From Cytobacillus massiliigabonensis (GTDB lineage Bacteria; Bacillota; Bacilli; Bacillales; Cytobacillaceae): a stretch of DNA of 58,663 bases. The notes beneath the pieces are model-generated. The model was not told the origin of the DNA, did not search any database, and saw only the letters and a list, made by a program, of their open reading frames with translations. How positions within the stretch are numbered: the stretch's first letter is position 1; every line of letters starts with the position of its first letter. The DNA is taken from assembly GCF_900199725.1 (NCBI RefSeq), contig NZ_LT904904.1, positions 673,810 through 732,472 on the forward strand, given 5' to 3'. Position numbers and translations under genes: made by a program. Below, piece after piece: positions 35,489 through 44,346 of this stretch.

Positions 35489-36355
35489 ATGCAAAAACAG
35501 AAGCGAGAGATTGCATTATATTCAAAAAGGGAAATTTTGAAAGAGTATGTGTATGTGCTAATAGGTGCAGCGATTGTTGCTATTACTTTTAATGTATTCT
35601 TACTGCCCAATCGGGTTGCCTCTGGGGGAGTAAGCGGAATTAGTACGATCTTGGATGCCGTTCTTGGGTGGGAGCCAGCGTATGTACAGTGGGCTTTTAA
35701 TATTCCGCTCTTTATTGCTGGTGTTGTGCTGCTTGGCAAGCAGTTCGGTGCTAAAACGCTTGCTGGAACCATTTTTTTGCCGTTTGTTGTATTTTTAACA
35801 AAGGATTTTGAGGCATGGACGAATGATCCTTTGCTTGCTTCATTATTTGGCGGAATCGGCGTTGGCCTTGGTCTTGGTGTTGTTTTTAGAGGGAAGGCAT
35901 CAACAGGCGGAACAGACCTTGCAGCACAAATTATTAATAAATATACTGGACTTTCGTTAGGTACTTGTGTGGCGATGATTGATGGCCTTATCGTTCTTAC
36001 AGCAGCCATTGTGTTCGATATCGAAAGAGGTTTATATGCCTTGCTAGCCTTGTATGTGACTAGCAAAACAATTGATCTTGTTCAAGTAGGTCTAGGCCGA
36101 ATAAAAATGACGATGATTATTACGGAAAAACAAGTGGAAGTTCGTGAAGGAATTTTGAATAAAATAGATAGAGGTGTGACAAAACTAACAGCATACGGTG
36201 GATATACTGATAATGAGCGCCCAATTCTCATGTGTGTCGTTGACCAAACGGAGTTCACAAAATTGAAACAATTGGTCAAAAGCATTGATCCGACAGCGTT
36301 TATCATTGTTACCGATGCATCGGAGGTGCTTGGAGAGGGTTTCAATCGCGCTTAA
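35489..36355 (+). CDS. yvjA: YitT/DUF2179 family membrane protein
   Basis: A 288-aa membrane protein with about five hydrophobic segments (first near EYVYVLIGAAIVAITFNVF) and a C-terminal cytosolic DUF2179 domain (about 210-285, GVTKLTAYGGYTDNERPILM). Function is unknown. ATG 35489 follows AAAGGAG at good spacing and is preferred over an upstream GTG at 35459. The position after prfB and before cccB is that of B. subtilis yvjA. Confidence 0.88.
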   Translation: MQKQKREIALYSKREILKEYVYVLIGAAIVAITFNVFLLPNRVASGGVSGISTILDAVLGWEPAYVQWAFNIPLFIAGVVLLGKQFGAKTLAGTIFLPFVVFLTKDFEAWTNDPLLASLFGGIGVGLGLGVVFRGKASTGGTDLAAQIINKYTGLSLGTCVAMIDGLIVLTAAIVFDIERGLYALLALYVTSKTIDLVQVGLGRIKMTMIITEKQVEVREGILNKIDRGVTKLTAYGGYTDNERPILMCVVDQTEFTKLKQLVKSIDPTAFIIVTDASEVLGEGFNRA

Positions 36356-36358
36356 TAT

Positions 36359-36367
36359 TGGTATAAT
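36359..36367 (+). promoter_or_regulatory. Extended -10 promoter of cccB
   Basis: TGGTATAAT, an extended -10, 41 bp before the GTG start. No clear -35. Confidence 0.5.
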
Positions 36368-36407
36368 GTAACTGTGATATGTAATATTACCAGAGGGGGA
36401 TTTTTAA

Positions 36408-36761
36408 GTGAAAAAGAAGCTTCTAGCATTACTTTTAGGGTCTTCTCTTGTTCTTGCTCTTGCTGCTTGCGGCGGCGGGGATGACGACGCATCGAAAGAG
36501 AAGGACACAGGTACAACAGGCGGCGAAACAACTACAGCTGATGCTGGGGATGCCGAAAAGCTTTTCAATCAAAAATGTTCAAGCTGCCATGGCGGTAACC
36601 TTGAAGGCGGCGTAGGCCCTGCTCTTGACAAAGCTGGTTCAACTCATTCTAAGGAAGATATTGAATCAATCATTGCTAATGGACAAGGTGCAATGCCAGC
36701 TGGATTGCTTAGCGGAGATGAAGCATCTCAAGTTGCTGAATGGTTAGCTGCTAAAAAGTAA
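36408..36761 (+). CDS. cccB: Cytochrome c-551 lipoprotein
   Basis: Small membrane-anchored electron carrier on the outer face of the membrane. The 117-aa product has a lipoprotein signal ending in the lipobox LAAC (C21), a flexible Gly/Asp/Thr-rich linker, a haem-binding CSSCH motif (about 57-61) and the distal Met ligand in GAMPAG. GTG start 36408 follows AGAGGGGGA. It matches B. subtilis CccB in length and place. Confidence 0.93.
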   Translation: MKKKLLALLLGSSLVLALAACGGGDDDASKEKDTGTTGGETTTADAGDAEKLFNQKCSSCHGGNLEGGVGPALDKAGSTHSKEDIESIIANGQGAMPAGLLSGDEASQVAEWLAAKK

Positions 36762-36782
36762 TAGTAAAATAATTTCTACAAG

Positions 36783-36814
36783 AAACGTTCTGTTTTTGGC
36801 AGAACGTTTTTTCT
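36783..36814 (+). terminator. Terminator of cccB
   Basis: 10-bp stem AAACGTTCTG (36783-36792) / CAGAACGTTT (36800-36809) followed by a T-run. Confidence 0.9.
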
Positions 36815-36871
36815 GTTTTTTCTTTGAAAAGAAACTGTAATAATTTTTCAGGGATTTTTAATGAATGTTGA

Positions 36872-36880
36872 TGTTATAAT
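36872..36880 (+). promoter_or_regulatory. Extended -10 promoter upstream of ftsE
   Basis: TGTTATAAT at 36872-36880, an extended -10, about 180 bp before ftsE. The rest of the 36815-37058 spacer is AT-rich and shows nothing else I can name. Confidence 0.45.
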
Positions 36881-37058
36881 GAAAGCTGAATGAAAATAAA
36901 GTTGGTTTTTATCCCTTTTTGTCTGGAAGATGTCGTTTTTTGACGAAACTGTAAATTCTCTTTAATTAAAATAATTTGATAATTGAAAGATATTGATTCG
37001 TGAGTCGAAACTGCGAACAATTTATATATAAACAGAAAAGATATTGGGTGTGATAGAT

Positions 37059-37745
37059 ATGATAGAAATGAAGGATGTATTTAAGAAATATCCAAATGGA
37101 GTAGTTGCTGCGAACGGCATTGACGTATCAATCAAAGCTGGAGAGTTTGTTTATGTGGTTGGCCCGAGCGGTGCTGGCAAATCGACATTTATCAAAATGA
37201 TGTATAGAGAAGAAAAGCCATCTAGTGGAACGATTATGATTAATGGGATCAATCTTGCAAAATTAAAAACGAGCAAGGTTCCTTTGCTTCGCCGTAATAT
37301 CGGGGTTGTTTTTCAGGATTTCAAATTACTTCCAACATTAACTGTCTATGAAAATGTAGCCTTTGCACTTGAAGTGACAGAGGAACAGCCGAAGTATATT
37401 AAAAAGCAGGTTATGGAAACATTGGATCTTGTTAATTTGAAGCATAAAGCGCGGATGCTGCCAACTGAATTATCGGGAGGAGAGCAGCAGCGTGTTTCGA
37501 TTGCCCGTTCAATCGTGAACTCACCGAAAGTAGTAATTGCGGACGAGCCAACGGGAAACCTTGATCCGGAAACATCGTGGGAGATTATGAGTATTTTTGA
37601 TGAAATTAATACAAGAGGAACAACAGTGGTTATGGCAACACATAATAAAGAAATCGTAAATAGAATTAAACACCGAGTAATCGCAATTGAAGGTGGAAGA
37701 ATTGTCCGTGACGAGCAAAGGGGGGACTATGGCTATGAAAGCTAG
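37059..37745 (+). CDS. ftsE: FtsE, ATPase of the FtsEX complex
   Basis: ABC-type ATPase that, with FtsX, activates cell-wall hydrolases (CwlO in B. subtilis). The 228-aa product starts MIEMKDVFKKYPNGVVA and has Walker A GPSGAGKST, Q-loop VFQDFKLLP, signature LSGGEQQRVSIARS and Walker B VVIADEPTGNLDP. ATG 37059 is preferred over an upstream TTG at 37044, which overlaps the ribosome-binding site. It overlaps ftsX by 11 bases. Confidence 0.96.
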   Translation: MIEMKDVFKKYPNGVVAANGIDVSIKAGEFVYVVGPSGAGKSTFIKMMYREEKPSSGTIMINGINLAKLKTSKVPLLRRNIGVVFQDFKLLPTLTVYENVAFALEVTEEQPKYIKKQVMETLDLVNLKHKARMLPTELSGGEQQRVSIARSIVNSPKVVIADEPTGNLDPETSWEIMSIFDEINTRGTTVVMATHNKEIVNRIKHRVIAIEGGRIVRDEQRGDYGYES

Positions 37746-38628
37746 AACCTTGAGCCGTCATTTAAAAGAAAGTGTAAAAAGTCTCGGAAGAAATGGCTGG
37801 ATGACGTTTGCATCAGCAAGTGCGGTTACTGTTACGCTTATTTTGGTTGGCGTATTTTTCGTCATTATGATGAATCTTAATAAAGTAGCAACAACCCTTG
37901 AACAGGAAGTAGAAATCCGTGTTCATATTGATGTCGCGGCCAATAAAAAAGATCAAAAGGCGCTGGAAAAGAAGATTGAAGGCATTTCTGAAGTTAAAAC
38001 TGTTCGGTTTTCTCCAAAGGATGAGGAGCTTGATAACCTCATTGAAAGTTTTGGTGAAGAAGGAGAAGCCTATAAACTATTTGAGCAGGACAACCCATTA
38101 AATGATGTCTTAGTTGTGAAAACAAAAGATCCGGAAGATGTCATGAAGGTTGCTGAAAAAATCGAAAAAATGGATTATGCAGCGAAAGTAAAATATGGTC
38201 AGGGTGAGGTTGAAAAGCTATTCTCTTTCCTTAATGGAGCAAGAAATGTTGGGCTTGTTCTGATCGTAGGCTTGCTGTTTACTGCTATGTTTTTAATCTC
38301 AAATACGATCAAAATAACAATTGTATCCAGAAGAAGAGAAATTGAGATTATGAGATTAGTAGGGGCGACAAACGGATTCATTCGCTGGCCATTCTTCCTT
38401 GAGGGCTTATGGCTTGGCATCCTTGGATCCATTCTTCCAATCGCACTTATTGCGACATCGTATAACTACATTTATGACTATCTGGCACCGAAGCTGCAAG
38501 GAAACTTTATGGAAATTCTTGAGTTTAGTCCATTCGTATACCAAGTTTCCGGATTATTGCTCCTAATGGGTGCATTAATTGGAGTATGGGGCAGTATGAT
38601 GTCTATTCGTAAATTTCTTAAAATATAA
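37735..38628 (+). CDS. ftsX: FtsX, membrane subunit of FtsEX
   Basis: Four-TM permease-like partner of FtsE. The 297-aa protein has the N-terminal LSRHLKESVKSLGRNGWMTF motif, a first TM (about 22-45), a large extracellular domain (about 50-170), then three TM segments including SRRREIEIMRLVGATNGFIR between them. ATG 37735 is nine bases after AAAGGGGGG; the alternative ATG 37729 is too close. Confidence 0.95.
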   Translation: MKARTLSRHLKESVKSLGRNGWMTFASASAVTVTLILVGVFFVIMMNLNKVATTLEQEVEIRVHIDVAANKKDQKALEKKIEGISEVKTVRFSPKDEELDNLIESFGEEGEAYKLFEQDNPLNDVLVVKTKDPEDVMKVAEKIEKMDYAAKVKYGQGEVEKLFSFLNGARNVGLVLIVGLLFTAMFLISNTIKITIVSRRREIEIMRLVGATNGFIRWPFFLEGLWLGILGSILPIALIATSYNYIYDYLAPKLQGNFMEILEFSPFVYQVSGLLLLMGALIGVWGSMMSIRKFLKI

Positions 38629-38632
38629 GGAT

Positions 38633-38661
38633 AGGAAGGAGCTTAGCTTCTTCCTTTTTTT
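38633..38661 (+). terminator. Terminator of ftsEX
   Basis: 10-bp stem AGGAAGGAGC (38633-38642) / GCTTCTTCCT (38646-38655), one G-U pair, then a T-tract. The following 190 bp to ctpB hold no clear signal. Confidence 0.85.
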
Positions 38662-38850
38662 TGTTGCAAAAAATACAAAATGCTAGATAAAATCCATTGA
38701 TCTGCAAATTTGCCCATATAAAAATCTCTATTGCAAAAAAATTCTCATAACCCGTCCCATTTTTTCATATATTGAAGTAGCATCCCTAAAAAAGGTGAAT
38801 CAAGTAAACGGCAGAATGATTAAATATCGGTCATATCAAAGGAAAGGAAG

Positions 38851-40308
38851 ATGGGGATGAACAGAAAGTGGATGGTCCTGATAATGACTGGGTCTCTCTT
38901 GACTGGGGCGGGCGGTACATATGCTGGAATGCAATGGGTCAATAAAAGTGAGCCTAAGGTAAGTGTTGAAAATCAGCCTGCACTAACAGCGGAAGGGCAA
39001 ATCCCCATTTCGGCAGGGGATTTAGAAAAGGTAGAAAAGGCCTATCATTTAATATTAAATAGCTATGTTGAAAAAGTAGAGGAGGAACAGCTTGTAGAAG
39101 GCGCCATTGAAGGTATGCTTTCAACGCTTTCGGACAAATATTCCGTTTATATGGATAAGGAAACGGTTGAACAATTTAATGAATCACTGGAATCTTCCTT
39201 TGAAGGAATCGGGGCAGAGGTAAGCATGGATGAAGGGAAGGTTGTCATCGTTGCGCCATTTAAGGATTCTCCAGCAGAAAAAGCTGGGCTAAAACCGAGG
39301 GATCAAATTTTAAAGATCGATGGTGAAAGTATAGATGGACTTGACTTATTTGAGGCTACATTAAAAATTAGAGGAGAAAAAGGCACAAAAGTAAAACTTG
39401 AAATTGCACGCCAAGGATTGGCTGACCCTCTAATTATTGAAGTCAAACGGGATGAAATTCCGCAAACTACCGTCTATTCTGAGTTGAAAAGACAAAATGG
39501 AAAAGCCATTGGCTATATAGAGATTACATCTTTCTCAGAGGATACAGCATCTGAATTTGAAAAAAACCTTGATGACCTTGAGAAAAAAGGGCTTGAGGGG
39601 TTAGTCATCGATGTTCGCGGAAACCCAGGCGGCTACCTGGAATCCGTCCAAGAGATTTTGAAAGGCCTCGTTACAAATGAAAAGCCTATTATTCAAATTG
39701 AGCGGCGGAATGGCGAGAAGAAAAGATATTTCTCAAGCTTAACTAAGGAGAAAGAGTACCCAATTGCGGTCCTAATTGATAAAGGCAGCGCATCTGCTTC
39801 TGAAATCTTAGCTGGCGCCCTAAAAGAGGCAGAAGGATACCCGCTGATTGGGGAAAAAACATTTGGAAAAGGAACGGTGCAGCAGCCTGTGCCAATGGGG
39901 GATGGGAGCAATATAAAACTGACGATATTTAAGTGGCTGACCCCTGATGGAAATTGGATTCATGACAAAGGCATTCAGCCGACACTTGAAGTCAAGCAGC
40001 CTGAAATTTTTAATACACATCCATTGCAATTGGAAGAGACATTGGTACAGGACATGAATAATGAGCAGGTGAAGAATGCGCAGGAAATGCTTGATGGATT
40101 AGGCTTTTCTCCAGGGAGAAAAGATGGATATTTTAATGAAGCTACTATGATTGCCGTTAAGGCTTTCCAAAAGCATTCCGGTCTCCATGCTAGTGGGAAA
40201 ATTGATCAAAAGACTGCTTCTGCATTAGAAAATGCAATCATTGATGAAATGAAAAAAGAAGAAAACGATACCCAGCTTCAAACCGCTCTAAGATTCCTTG
40301 CACGTTAA
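38851..40308 (+). CDS. ctpB: S41 carboxyl-terminal processing protease CtpB-like
   Basis: Secreted or membrane-anchored serine protease; B. subtilis CtpB signals in sporulation. The 485-aa product has an N-terminal signal anchor (about 5-25), a PDZ domain (about 105-190, SFEGIGAEV), the S41 catalytic core with Ser in DKGSASASEILAG and Lys in GEKTFGKGTVQ, and a C-terminal peptidoglycan-binding domain (about 400-465, AQEMLDGLGFSPG). A second ATG at 38857 is possible. It precedes minJ as in B. subtilis. Confidence 0.93.
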   Translation: MGMNRKWMVLIMTGSLLTGAGGTYAGMQWVNKSEPKVSVENQPALTAEGQIPISAGDLEKVEKAYHLILNSYVEKVEEEQLVEGAIEGMLSTLSDKYSVYMDKETVEQFNESLESSFEGIGAEVSMDEGKVVIVAPFKDSPAEKAGLKPRDQILKIDGESIDGLDLFEATLKIRGEKGTKVKLEIARQGLADPLIIEVKRDEIPQTTVYSELKRQNGKAIGYIEITSFSEDTASEFEKNLDDLEKKGLEGLVIDVRGNPGGYLESVQEILKGLVTNEKPIIQIERRNGEKKRYFSSLTKEKEYPIAVLIDKGSASASEILAGALKEAEGYPLIGEKTFGKGTVQQPVPMGDGSNIKLTIFKWLTPDGNWIHDKGIQPTLEVKQPEIFNTHPLQLEETLVQDMNNEQVKNAQEMLDGLGFSPGRKDGYFNEATMIAVKAFQKHSGLHASGKIDQKTASALENAIIDEMKKEENDTQLQTALRFLAR

Positions 40309-40369
40309 ATGCATTTTATTATAGAGTGGGGACATTTAATAGAATGACTATTTCATATTGTCTCGTTTT

Positions 40370-40406
40370 AAATAGCAAGGGAGCATCCTCTTGCTATTTT
40401 TTATTT
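40370..40406 (+). terminator. Terminator of ctpB
   Basis: 10-bp stem AAATAGCAAG (40370-40379) / CTTGCTATTT (40390-40399) followed by a T-run. The remaining gap to minJ holds an extended -10 (TGGTAGAAT, 40574-40582) and nothing else I recognise. Confidence 0.88.
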
Positions 40407-40647
40407 TTGTATGTGAAAAAATAAAGAATCGGTCTGACTAATCGAATATGCCTTAATGTAACGAAGCAATAACCCAGCGCAATGACCGGCATTTACATAA
40501 GTGGGCTGTAAAAAGATGCTCATGAATGTTTTTTCGTTTATTTCATATTGCAATAGGTTTTGTGTGGACATTTTGGTAGAATAAAGAGTAATAGATATTG
40601 GACAGTGAATATTTCTTATGGAAATTTATTAATAGAGGTTGGTGGCT

Positions 40648-41844
40648 ATGGTGGCTCAAGAATGGCTGATTGAAATCGTCATGGGAGCGGGTAAGTTTTT
40701 TCTTCATCCTGTTTTTTATTATCTCTTCTTTTTAGCTGCTATTTTAGGTGTTTCCCGGGTTAAACGAGAGCGGGGCAATTTTCATGTTCGAGCGGAGAAT
40801 GCATATTTTGAGCTGAGACAGCTCCTTCCGCTAGGTTTATTGATTGGGCTTATTTTGTCTCTGATTTCCATTGCGGCAGGTCTTGTGATCCCGCTGGAGA
40901 CAATTGTCTTTACTGGGGCGTTAACCATTTTATGGAGCTTCACTACAAAGATTCGCTGGATGGCACCTGCCTATACGTTAGGGTTTGCCTTTTTTGCGAC
41001 GATCTTTGCGGTCGAACAAGAATGGTCGCTCCCATCTTTTTTTACATCTATATCTGATGCGAAACCATCTGTTTTTCCAGCTATCGCCGTCCTTCTAGCT
41101 TTGCTTTTAATCGGAGAAGGCATTCTTATTTTTAAAAACGGACGAAAGGGAACTTCTCCTAAGCTGATAAAAAGCAAAAGGGGGCAAAGGGTTGGGGTAC
41201 ATGAAGTAAAGCGGCTTTGGATGGTCCCGTTGCTCTTAGTAGTTCCAGGTGAGGTACTTAAAAGTCCTTTTGAATGGTGGCCAGTTTTTTCAATTGCTGG
41301 GCATTCCTATTCTATCCTTCTCGTCCCGTTTGCCATTGGCTTCTTCCAGCAAATTCAAGGCAGCCTTCCGATGGAGGCGATAAAGGCGACTGGGAAAAAG
41401 GTGATTTGGCTTGGCTCGATTATCTTACTCTTCTCGATATCGGGCTATTGGTCCCCAATTGCTTCCATTGCGGTCGTAACTATTGCCATTGTTGGCAGGG
41501 AGATCATTACGTTAAGGCAGCGAATGGCAGATGAAAACCGTCCTTTCTTTTTTTCAAAAAGAAATCATGGCGTGATGGTGTTAGGGGTTATTCCGCAATC
41601 TCCTGCAAGTCTTATGGGATTAAAGGTTGGGGAAATCGTGACGAAAGTGAACGGGATTCTAGTTCATGACAAAATTGGCTTCTATGAAGCACTTCTGAAA
41701 AATCGCGCCCACTGCAAGCTGGAAGTGCTAGATACAAATGGACAAATTCGCTTTGCCCAACGAGCTCTATATGAAGGAGATCATCATGAGCTTGGCATCC
41801 TCTTCGTGCAGGAGGAGAGGAATAGGGGCAGTGAAGCGGTATAA
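40648..41844 (+). CDS. minJ: MinJ-like PDZ membrane protein
   Basis: In B. subtilis MinJ bridges DivIVA and MinD and so places the division-site inhibitor at poles and septa. This 398-aa protein has several TM segments in its first 300 residues (HPVFYYLFFLAAILGVS, LLPLGLLIGLILSLIS) and a C-terminal PDZ domain (about 310-390, GVMVLGVIPQSPASLMGLKV). ATG 40648 follows AGAGGT by eight bases. The swrA gene that follows minJ in B. subtilis is absent here. Confidence 0.85.
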   Translation: MVAQEWLIEIVMGAGKFFLHPVFYYLFFLAAILGVSRVKRERGNFHVRAENAYFELRQLLPLGLLIGLILSLISIAAGLVIPLETIVFTGALTILWSFTTKIRWMAPAYTLGFAFFATIFAVEQEWSLPSFFTSISDAKPSVFPAIAVLLALLLIGEGILIFKNGRKGTSPKLIKSKRGQRVGVHEVKRLWMVPLLLVVPGEVLKSPFEWWPVFSIAGHSYSILLVPFAIGFFQQIQGSLPMEAIKATGKKVIWLGSIILLFSISGYWSPIASIAVVTIAIVGREIITLRQRMADENRPFFFSKRNHGVMVLGVIPQSPASLMGLKVGEIVTKVNGILVHDKIGFYEALLKNRAHCKLEVLDTNGQIRFAQRALYEGDHHELGILFVQEERNRGSEAV

Positions 41845-41879
41845 GTATACGGAAAATTACTCAATATGTTTATGTTTAT

Positions 41880-41912
41880 AAAGCCGTTGCCTATTAAAGG
41901 CAGCGGCTTTGT
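41880..41912 (+). terminator. Terminator of minJ
   Basis: 13-bp stem AAAGCCGTTGCCT (41880-41892) / AGGCAGCGGCTTT (41898-41910), one G-U pair. Confidence 0.85.
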
Positions 41913-41983
41913 TACAAATAAGGAATGTATTATAATATAAATAAATCGTCAAAAAAAATTCACATTTTTTAATGAAATGCTCC

Positions 41984-42013
41984 TTTACATACTATACGGG
42001 GGTATAATATAAT
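41984..42013 (+). promoter_or_regulatory. csoR promoter with CsoR operator
   Basis: TTTACA (41984-41989), 18 bp, TATAAT (42008-42013). The spacer contains TATAC-GGGG-GTATA (41993-42006), the G-rich pseudo-palindrome typical of CsoR operators. Confidence 0.75.
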
Positions 42014-42034
42014 AATTTCAAGGGGGAAAACCAT

Positions 42035-42382
42035 ATGGGTTTCGATCTAGATAAAGATGCAATGCTGCAAGAAGAAGAAAACTGCTGTTCAAGCGGGAGT
42101 GAAAGAAAGAGCCATCATTCGGATAAGGTGAAAAGTAATCTTGTGACACGATTAAACCGTATTGAAGGACAAATCCGCGGGATAAAAGGCTTAATCGAAA
42201 GAGACACTTATTGTGATGATGTAATTACGCAAATTTCTGCTACTCAATCTGCGCTGAATAGCGTTGCAAAAATTCTTCTTGAAGGGCATTTAAAGGGCTG
42301 TGTGGTTGACCGTCTCCAAGAAGGCGATATGGAAGTATTAGATGAGGTTCTAGTAACCATTCATAAATTGATGAAAAAATAA
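42035..42382 (+). CDS. csoR: CsoR copper-sensing repressor
   Basis: Helical DUF156 repressor that releases DNA when it binds Cu(I). The 115-aa product has the Cys-His-Cys copper site: C in RDTYCDDV, H in LLEGHLKGC and the following C. RLNRIEGQIRGIKGLIERD is the family start. A His/Cys-rich N-terminal tail (EENCCSSGSERKSHHSDK) may add metal contacts. It is followed 12 bases later by copZ, with a CsoR-type operator upstream. Confidence 0.94.
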   Translation: MGFDLDKDAMLQEEENCCSSGSERKSHHSDKVKSNLVTRLNRIEGQIRGIKGLIERDTYCDDVITQISATQSALNSVAKILLEGHLKGCVVDRLQEGDMEVLDEVLVTIHKLMKK

Positions 42383-42394
42383 GGAGTGTTAAAG

Positions 42395-42601
42395 ATGGAA
42401 AAGGTAACCCTAAATGTAGCTGGCATGTCATGTGGACATTGTGTGAAAGCAATCGAAGGAAGTGTAGGCGAATTAGCAGGTGTTTCTAACGTCAAGGTTC
42501 ACCTTGAAAATGGAACAGTAGATGTAGAGTATACTTCAACAGAAGTCTCTCTAGATAAAATTAAGGAAACAATCGATGATCAAGGATATGATGTAAATTA
42601 A
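42395..42601 (+). CDS. copZ: CopZ copper chaperone
   Basis: Heavy-metal-associated domain protein of 68 aa that carries Cu(I) through MxCxxC, here GMSCGHC (about 10-16). Full beta-alpha-beta-beta-alpha-beta length. ATG 42395 follows AAGGAG by eight bases; an in-frame GTG at 42386 overlaps that site. Its usual partner copA is not intact here, and a remnant lies just downstream. Confidence 0.95.
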   Translation: MEKVTLNVAGMSCGHCVKAIEGSVGELAGVSNVKVHLENGTVDVEYTSTEVSLDKIKETIDDQGYDVN

Positions 42602-42616
42602 TGATATGCAAGTAGA

Positions 42617-42644
42617 CGTGCTAAAAGTTTAGCACGCTTTTTTT
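42617..42644 (+). terminator. Terminator of csoR-copZ
   Basis: Perfect 9-bp stem CGTGCTAAA (42617-42625) / TTTAGCACG (42628-42636) followed by CTTTTTTT. Confidence 0.9.
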
Positions 42645-42647
42645 TAT

Positions 42648-42836
42648 ATGAAATATACCCCGTATAAGTATCAGGGGCTGTATTATGACAAAAAAGTGAT
42701 TGAAAGCCAGTTTCAGATTACCGGAATGACCTTTTCAGCATATGCTGCACGAATGATTCTTTGGAAGAAATTCTTGTTGATAAATACAAAAAATTCTGAT
42801 TTTAATGATTTACACGACACAATGAAAACTCTATAA
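42648..42836 (+). pseudogene. Remnant of a copA copper-ATPase N-terminus
   Basis: A 62-codon frame contains ESQFQITGMTFSAYAARMI. The N-terminal metal domain of CopA P-type ATPases normally reads QITGMTCSACAARIE, so both copper-binding cysteines are changed, to Phe and Tyr, each by one base (TGT to TTT, TGC/TGT to TAT). After about 20 residues similarity is lost. Placed directly behind csoR-copZ, where copA belongs. Not likely to be functional. Confidence 0.72.
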
Positions 42837-42916
42837 TCAAAGGAATGAAGATAGTATATTTTGCTTAATACTTCTAAAGCTTTGGTTCGATGTTAATAGA
42901 AGCAGGGGGGAGAGCA

Positions 42917-43840
42917 GTGAGAATAGCCTATTTCCAGCTTGCATTATCAATGGCTTTTGTAGGCGCAAATGTCGCAGTTGGCAAGATAATCGTTGAAGAG
43001 GTCCCGATCTTTCTTTTCTCCGAAATAAGGTTCCTGATTGCTTTACTTTTTTTAGTTCCAATGCTGCTGATCAGCCGGCCGCAAGCGGTGAAGATGCAGA
43101 AAAGTCACTGGGGCTATTTAGTTTTGCAGTCTTTTTTTGGGGTCTTCTTGTTTAGTGTTCTCATGCTTTATGGGGTACGTTTCACATCTGCTACAGCGGC
43201 AGGCATTATTACGAGCACCGTTCCAGCAGTGATTGCCCTTTTGTCATTTTTCTTTTTAAGAGAAAGAATGTCTGCTCCACAGGCAATTTCTATTTGTCTA
43301 GCAGTATTGGGGATATCAATTATTACCTTTCAGATGAACTCTTCATCTTTAGAAGGTACCTCATTTCTCCTTGGAAATGTACTAGTTTTTGGTGCAGTAA
43401 TTTCAGAGGCCTTGTTTACCATTTTTGCCAAAAAGCTATCCACTGTGCTGACACCGATTCAAATGGCTGCCGGAGTGAACATGATAGGCTTTATTTTATT
43501 TCTGCCTTTTTCGATAAAAGAGGCTGTCACTTATAATTTCATAGATTTAGACCTAACTGTATACCTGCTTATCGTTTATTATGCGATCACTGCGAGTGTG
43601 CTTTCATTCGTTCTTTGGTATAAGGGGGTCGCTAATGTAAGTGCTAATCTTGCGGGGATCTTTACAGGGTTTATTCCAATTACGGCTACATTAGTGGGCA
43701 TTGTCCTATTAAAAGAACCGTTTGGCTTGAATCAGCTGATTGGAATCATGTGTGTGTTAGGAGCAATATACCTAGGAACAAGAGGAACAGAAATAAAGTC
43801 AATAGACCAATCTTCTCAACATTCAAAAACGCATCATTGA
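42917..43840 (+). CDS. EamA/DMT-family transporter
   Basis: A 307-aa inner-membrane exporter or permease with ten predicted TM helices in two EamA repeats (about 5-140 and 150-290). Conserved patches include SEIRFLIALLFLVPML, a GVRFTSATAAGIITSTVPAV turn, and GVANVSANLAGIFTGFIPIT. GTG 42917 is preferred because GGGGGGAG lies just before it; ATG 42890 lacks a site. Substrate unknown. Confidence 0.85.
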   Translation: MRIAYFQLALSMAFVGANVAVGKIIVEEVPIFLFSEIRFLIALLFLVPMLLISRPQAVKMQKSHWGYLVLQSFFGVFLFSVLMLYGVRFTSATAAGIITSTVPAVIALLSFFFLRERMSAPQAISICLAVLGISIITFQMNSSSLEGTSFLLGNVLVFGAVISEALFTIFAKKLSTVLTPIQMAAGVNMIGFILFLPFSIKEAVTYNFIDLDLTVYLLIVYYAITASVLSFVLWYKGVANVSANLAGIFTGFIPITATLVGIVLLKEPFGLNQLIGIMCVLGAIYLGTRGTEIKSIDQSSQHSKTHH

Positions 43841-43870
43841 TCACTGCATTCATAAATTTTAAAAAAGTAG

Positions 43871-43899
43871 TTGACTTTTTAATTTATTGAATGTAAAGT
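43871..43899 (+). promoter_or_regulatory. Promoter of the met riboswitch leader
   Basis: TTGACT (43871-43876), 17 bp, TAAAGT (43894-43899), just before the first S-box. Confidence 0.6.
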
Positions 43900-43934
43900 A
43901 TATTTCAAGTTAACCAAATCGAATATGTGATGTA

Positions 43935-44038
43935 CTTCTTATCAAGAGAGGTTGAGGGACTGGCCCTATGACACCTCGGCAACGGACTTATTGCACCGTG
44001 CCAATTCCAGCAAGCATGACTTGATAGATAAGAAGAGG
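43935..44038 (+). ncRNA. SAM-I riboswitch (S-box) 1
   Basis: P1 CTTCTTATC (43935-43943) / GATAAGAAG (44027-44035), with core words AGAGAGGTTGAGGGACTGGC, ACACCTCGGCAACGG and GTGCCAATTCCAGCAAGC, as in the S-box family. SAM binding would stabilise the terminator at 44058. Confidence 0.96.
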
Positions 44039-44057
44039 CGCAAACGTTGAATTCTGT

Positions 44058-44084
44058 CCTCTTCTTTTTAAGAAGAGGTTTTTT
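44058..44084 (+). terminator. S-box 1 expression-platform terminator
   Basis: 9-bp stem CCTCTTCTT (44058-44066) / AAGAAGAGG (44070-44078) followed by six T. It can pair alternatively with the P1 3' strand. Confidence 0.92.
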
Positions 44085-44170
44085 GTTGTAAAGACAAAAG
44101 AAAAGATTTCATGTTTTTTTGCGTGATAAACATAGTTTTCGCATTGGAATAATAAAAATAAAATACACAT

Positions 44171-44276
44171 TCTTATCGAGAGAGGCAGAGGGACTGGCCC
44201 GATGAAGCCTCGGCAGCGGATTCCATTTTGGAATCTATGCCAAATCCAGCAAGCGAAAAGCTTGAGAGATAAGAAG
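44171..44276 (+). ncRNA. SAM-I riboswitch (S-box) 2
   Basis: P1 TTCTTATC (44171-44178) / GATAAGAAG (44268-44276); core AGAGGCAGAGGGACTGGCCC, AAGCCTCGGCAGCGG, TATGCCAAATCCAGCAAGC. A second, independent aptamer 130 bp after the first and directly ahead of metN. Confidence 0.96.
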
Positions 44277-44311
44277 AGACCCCCTAACCTTTATTTGTTA
44301 ATAAAGGCATG

Positions 44312-44346
44312 CCCCTCTTCTTGTTTTTCGGAAGGGGGATTTTTTA
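44312..44346 (+). terminator. S-box 2 expression-platform terminator
   Basis: CCCCTCTTC (44312-44320) pairs with GAAGGGGG (44331-44338), one bulge, followed by seven T. Confidence 0.82.
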
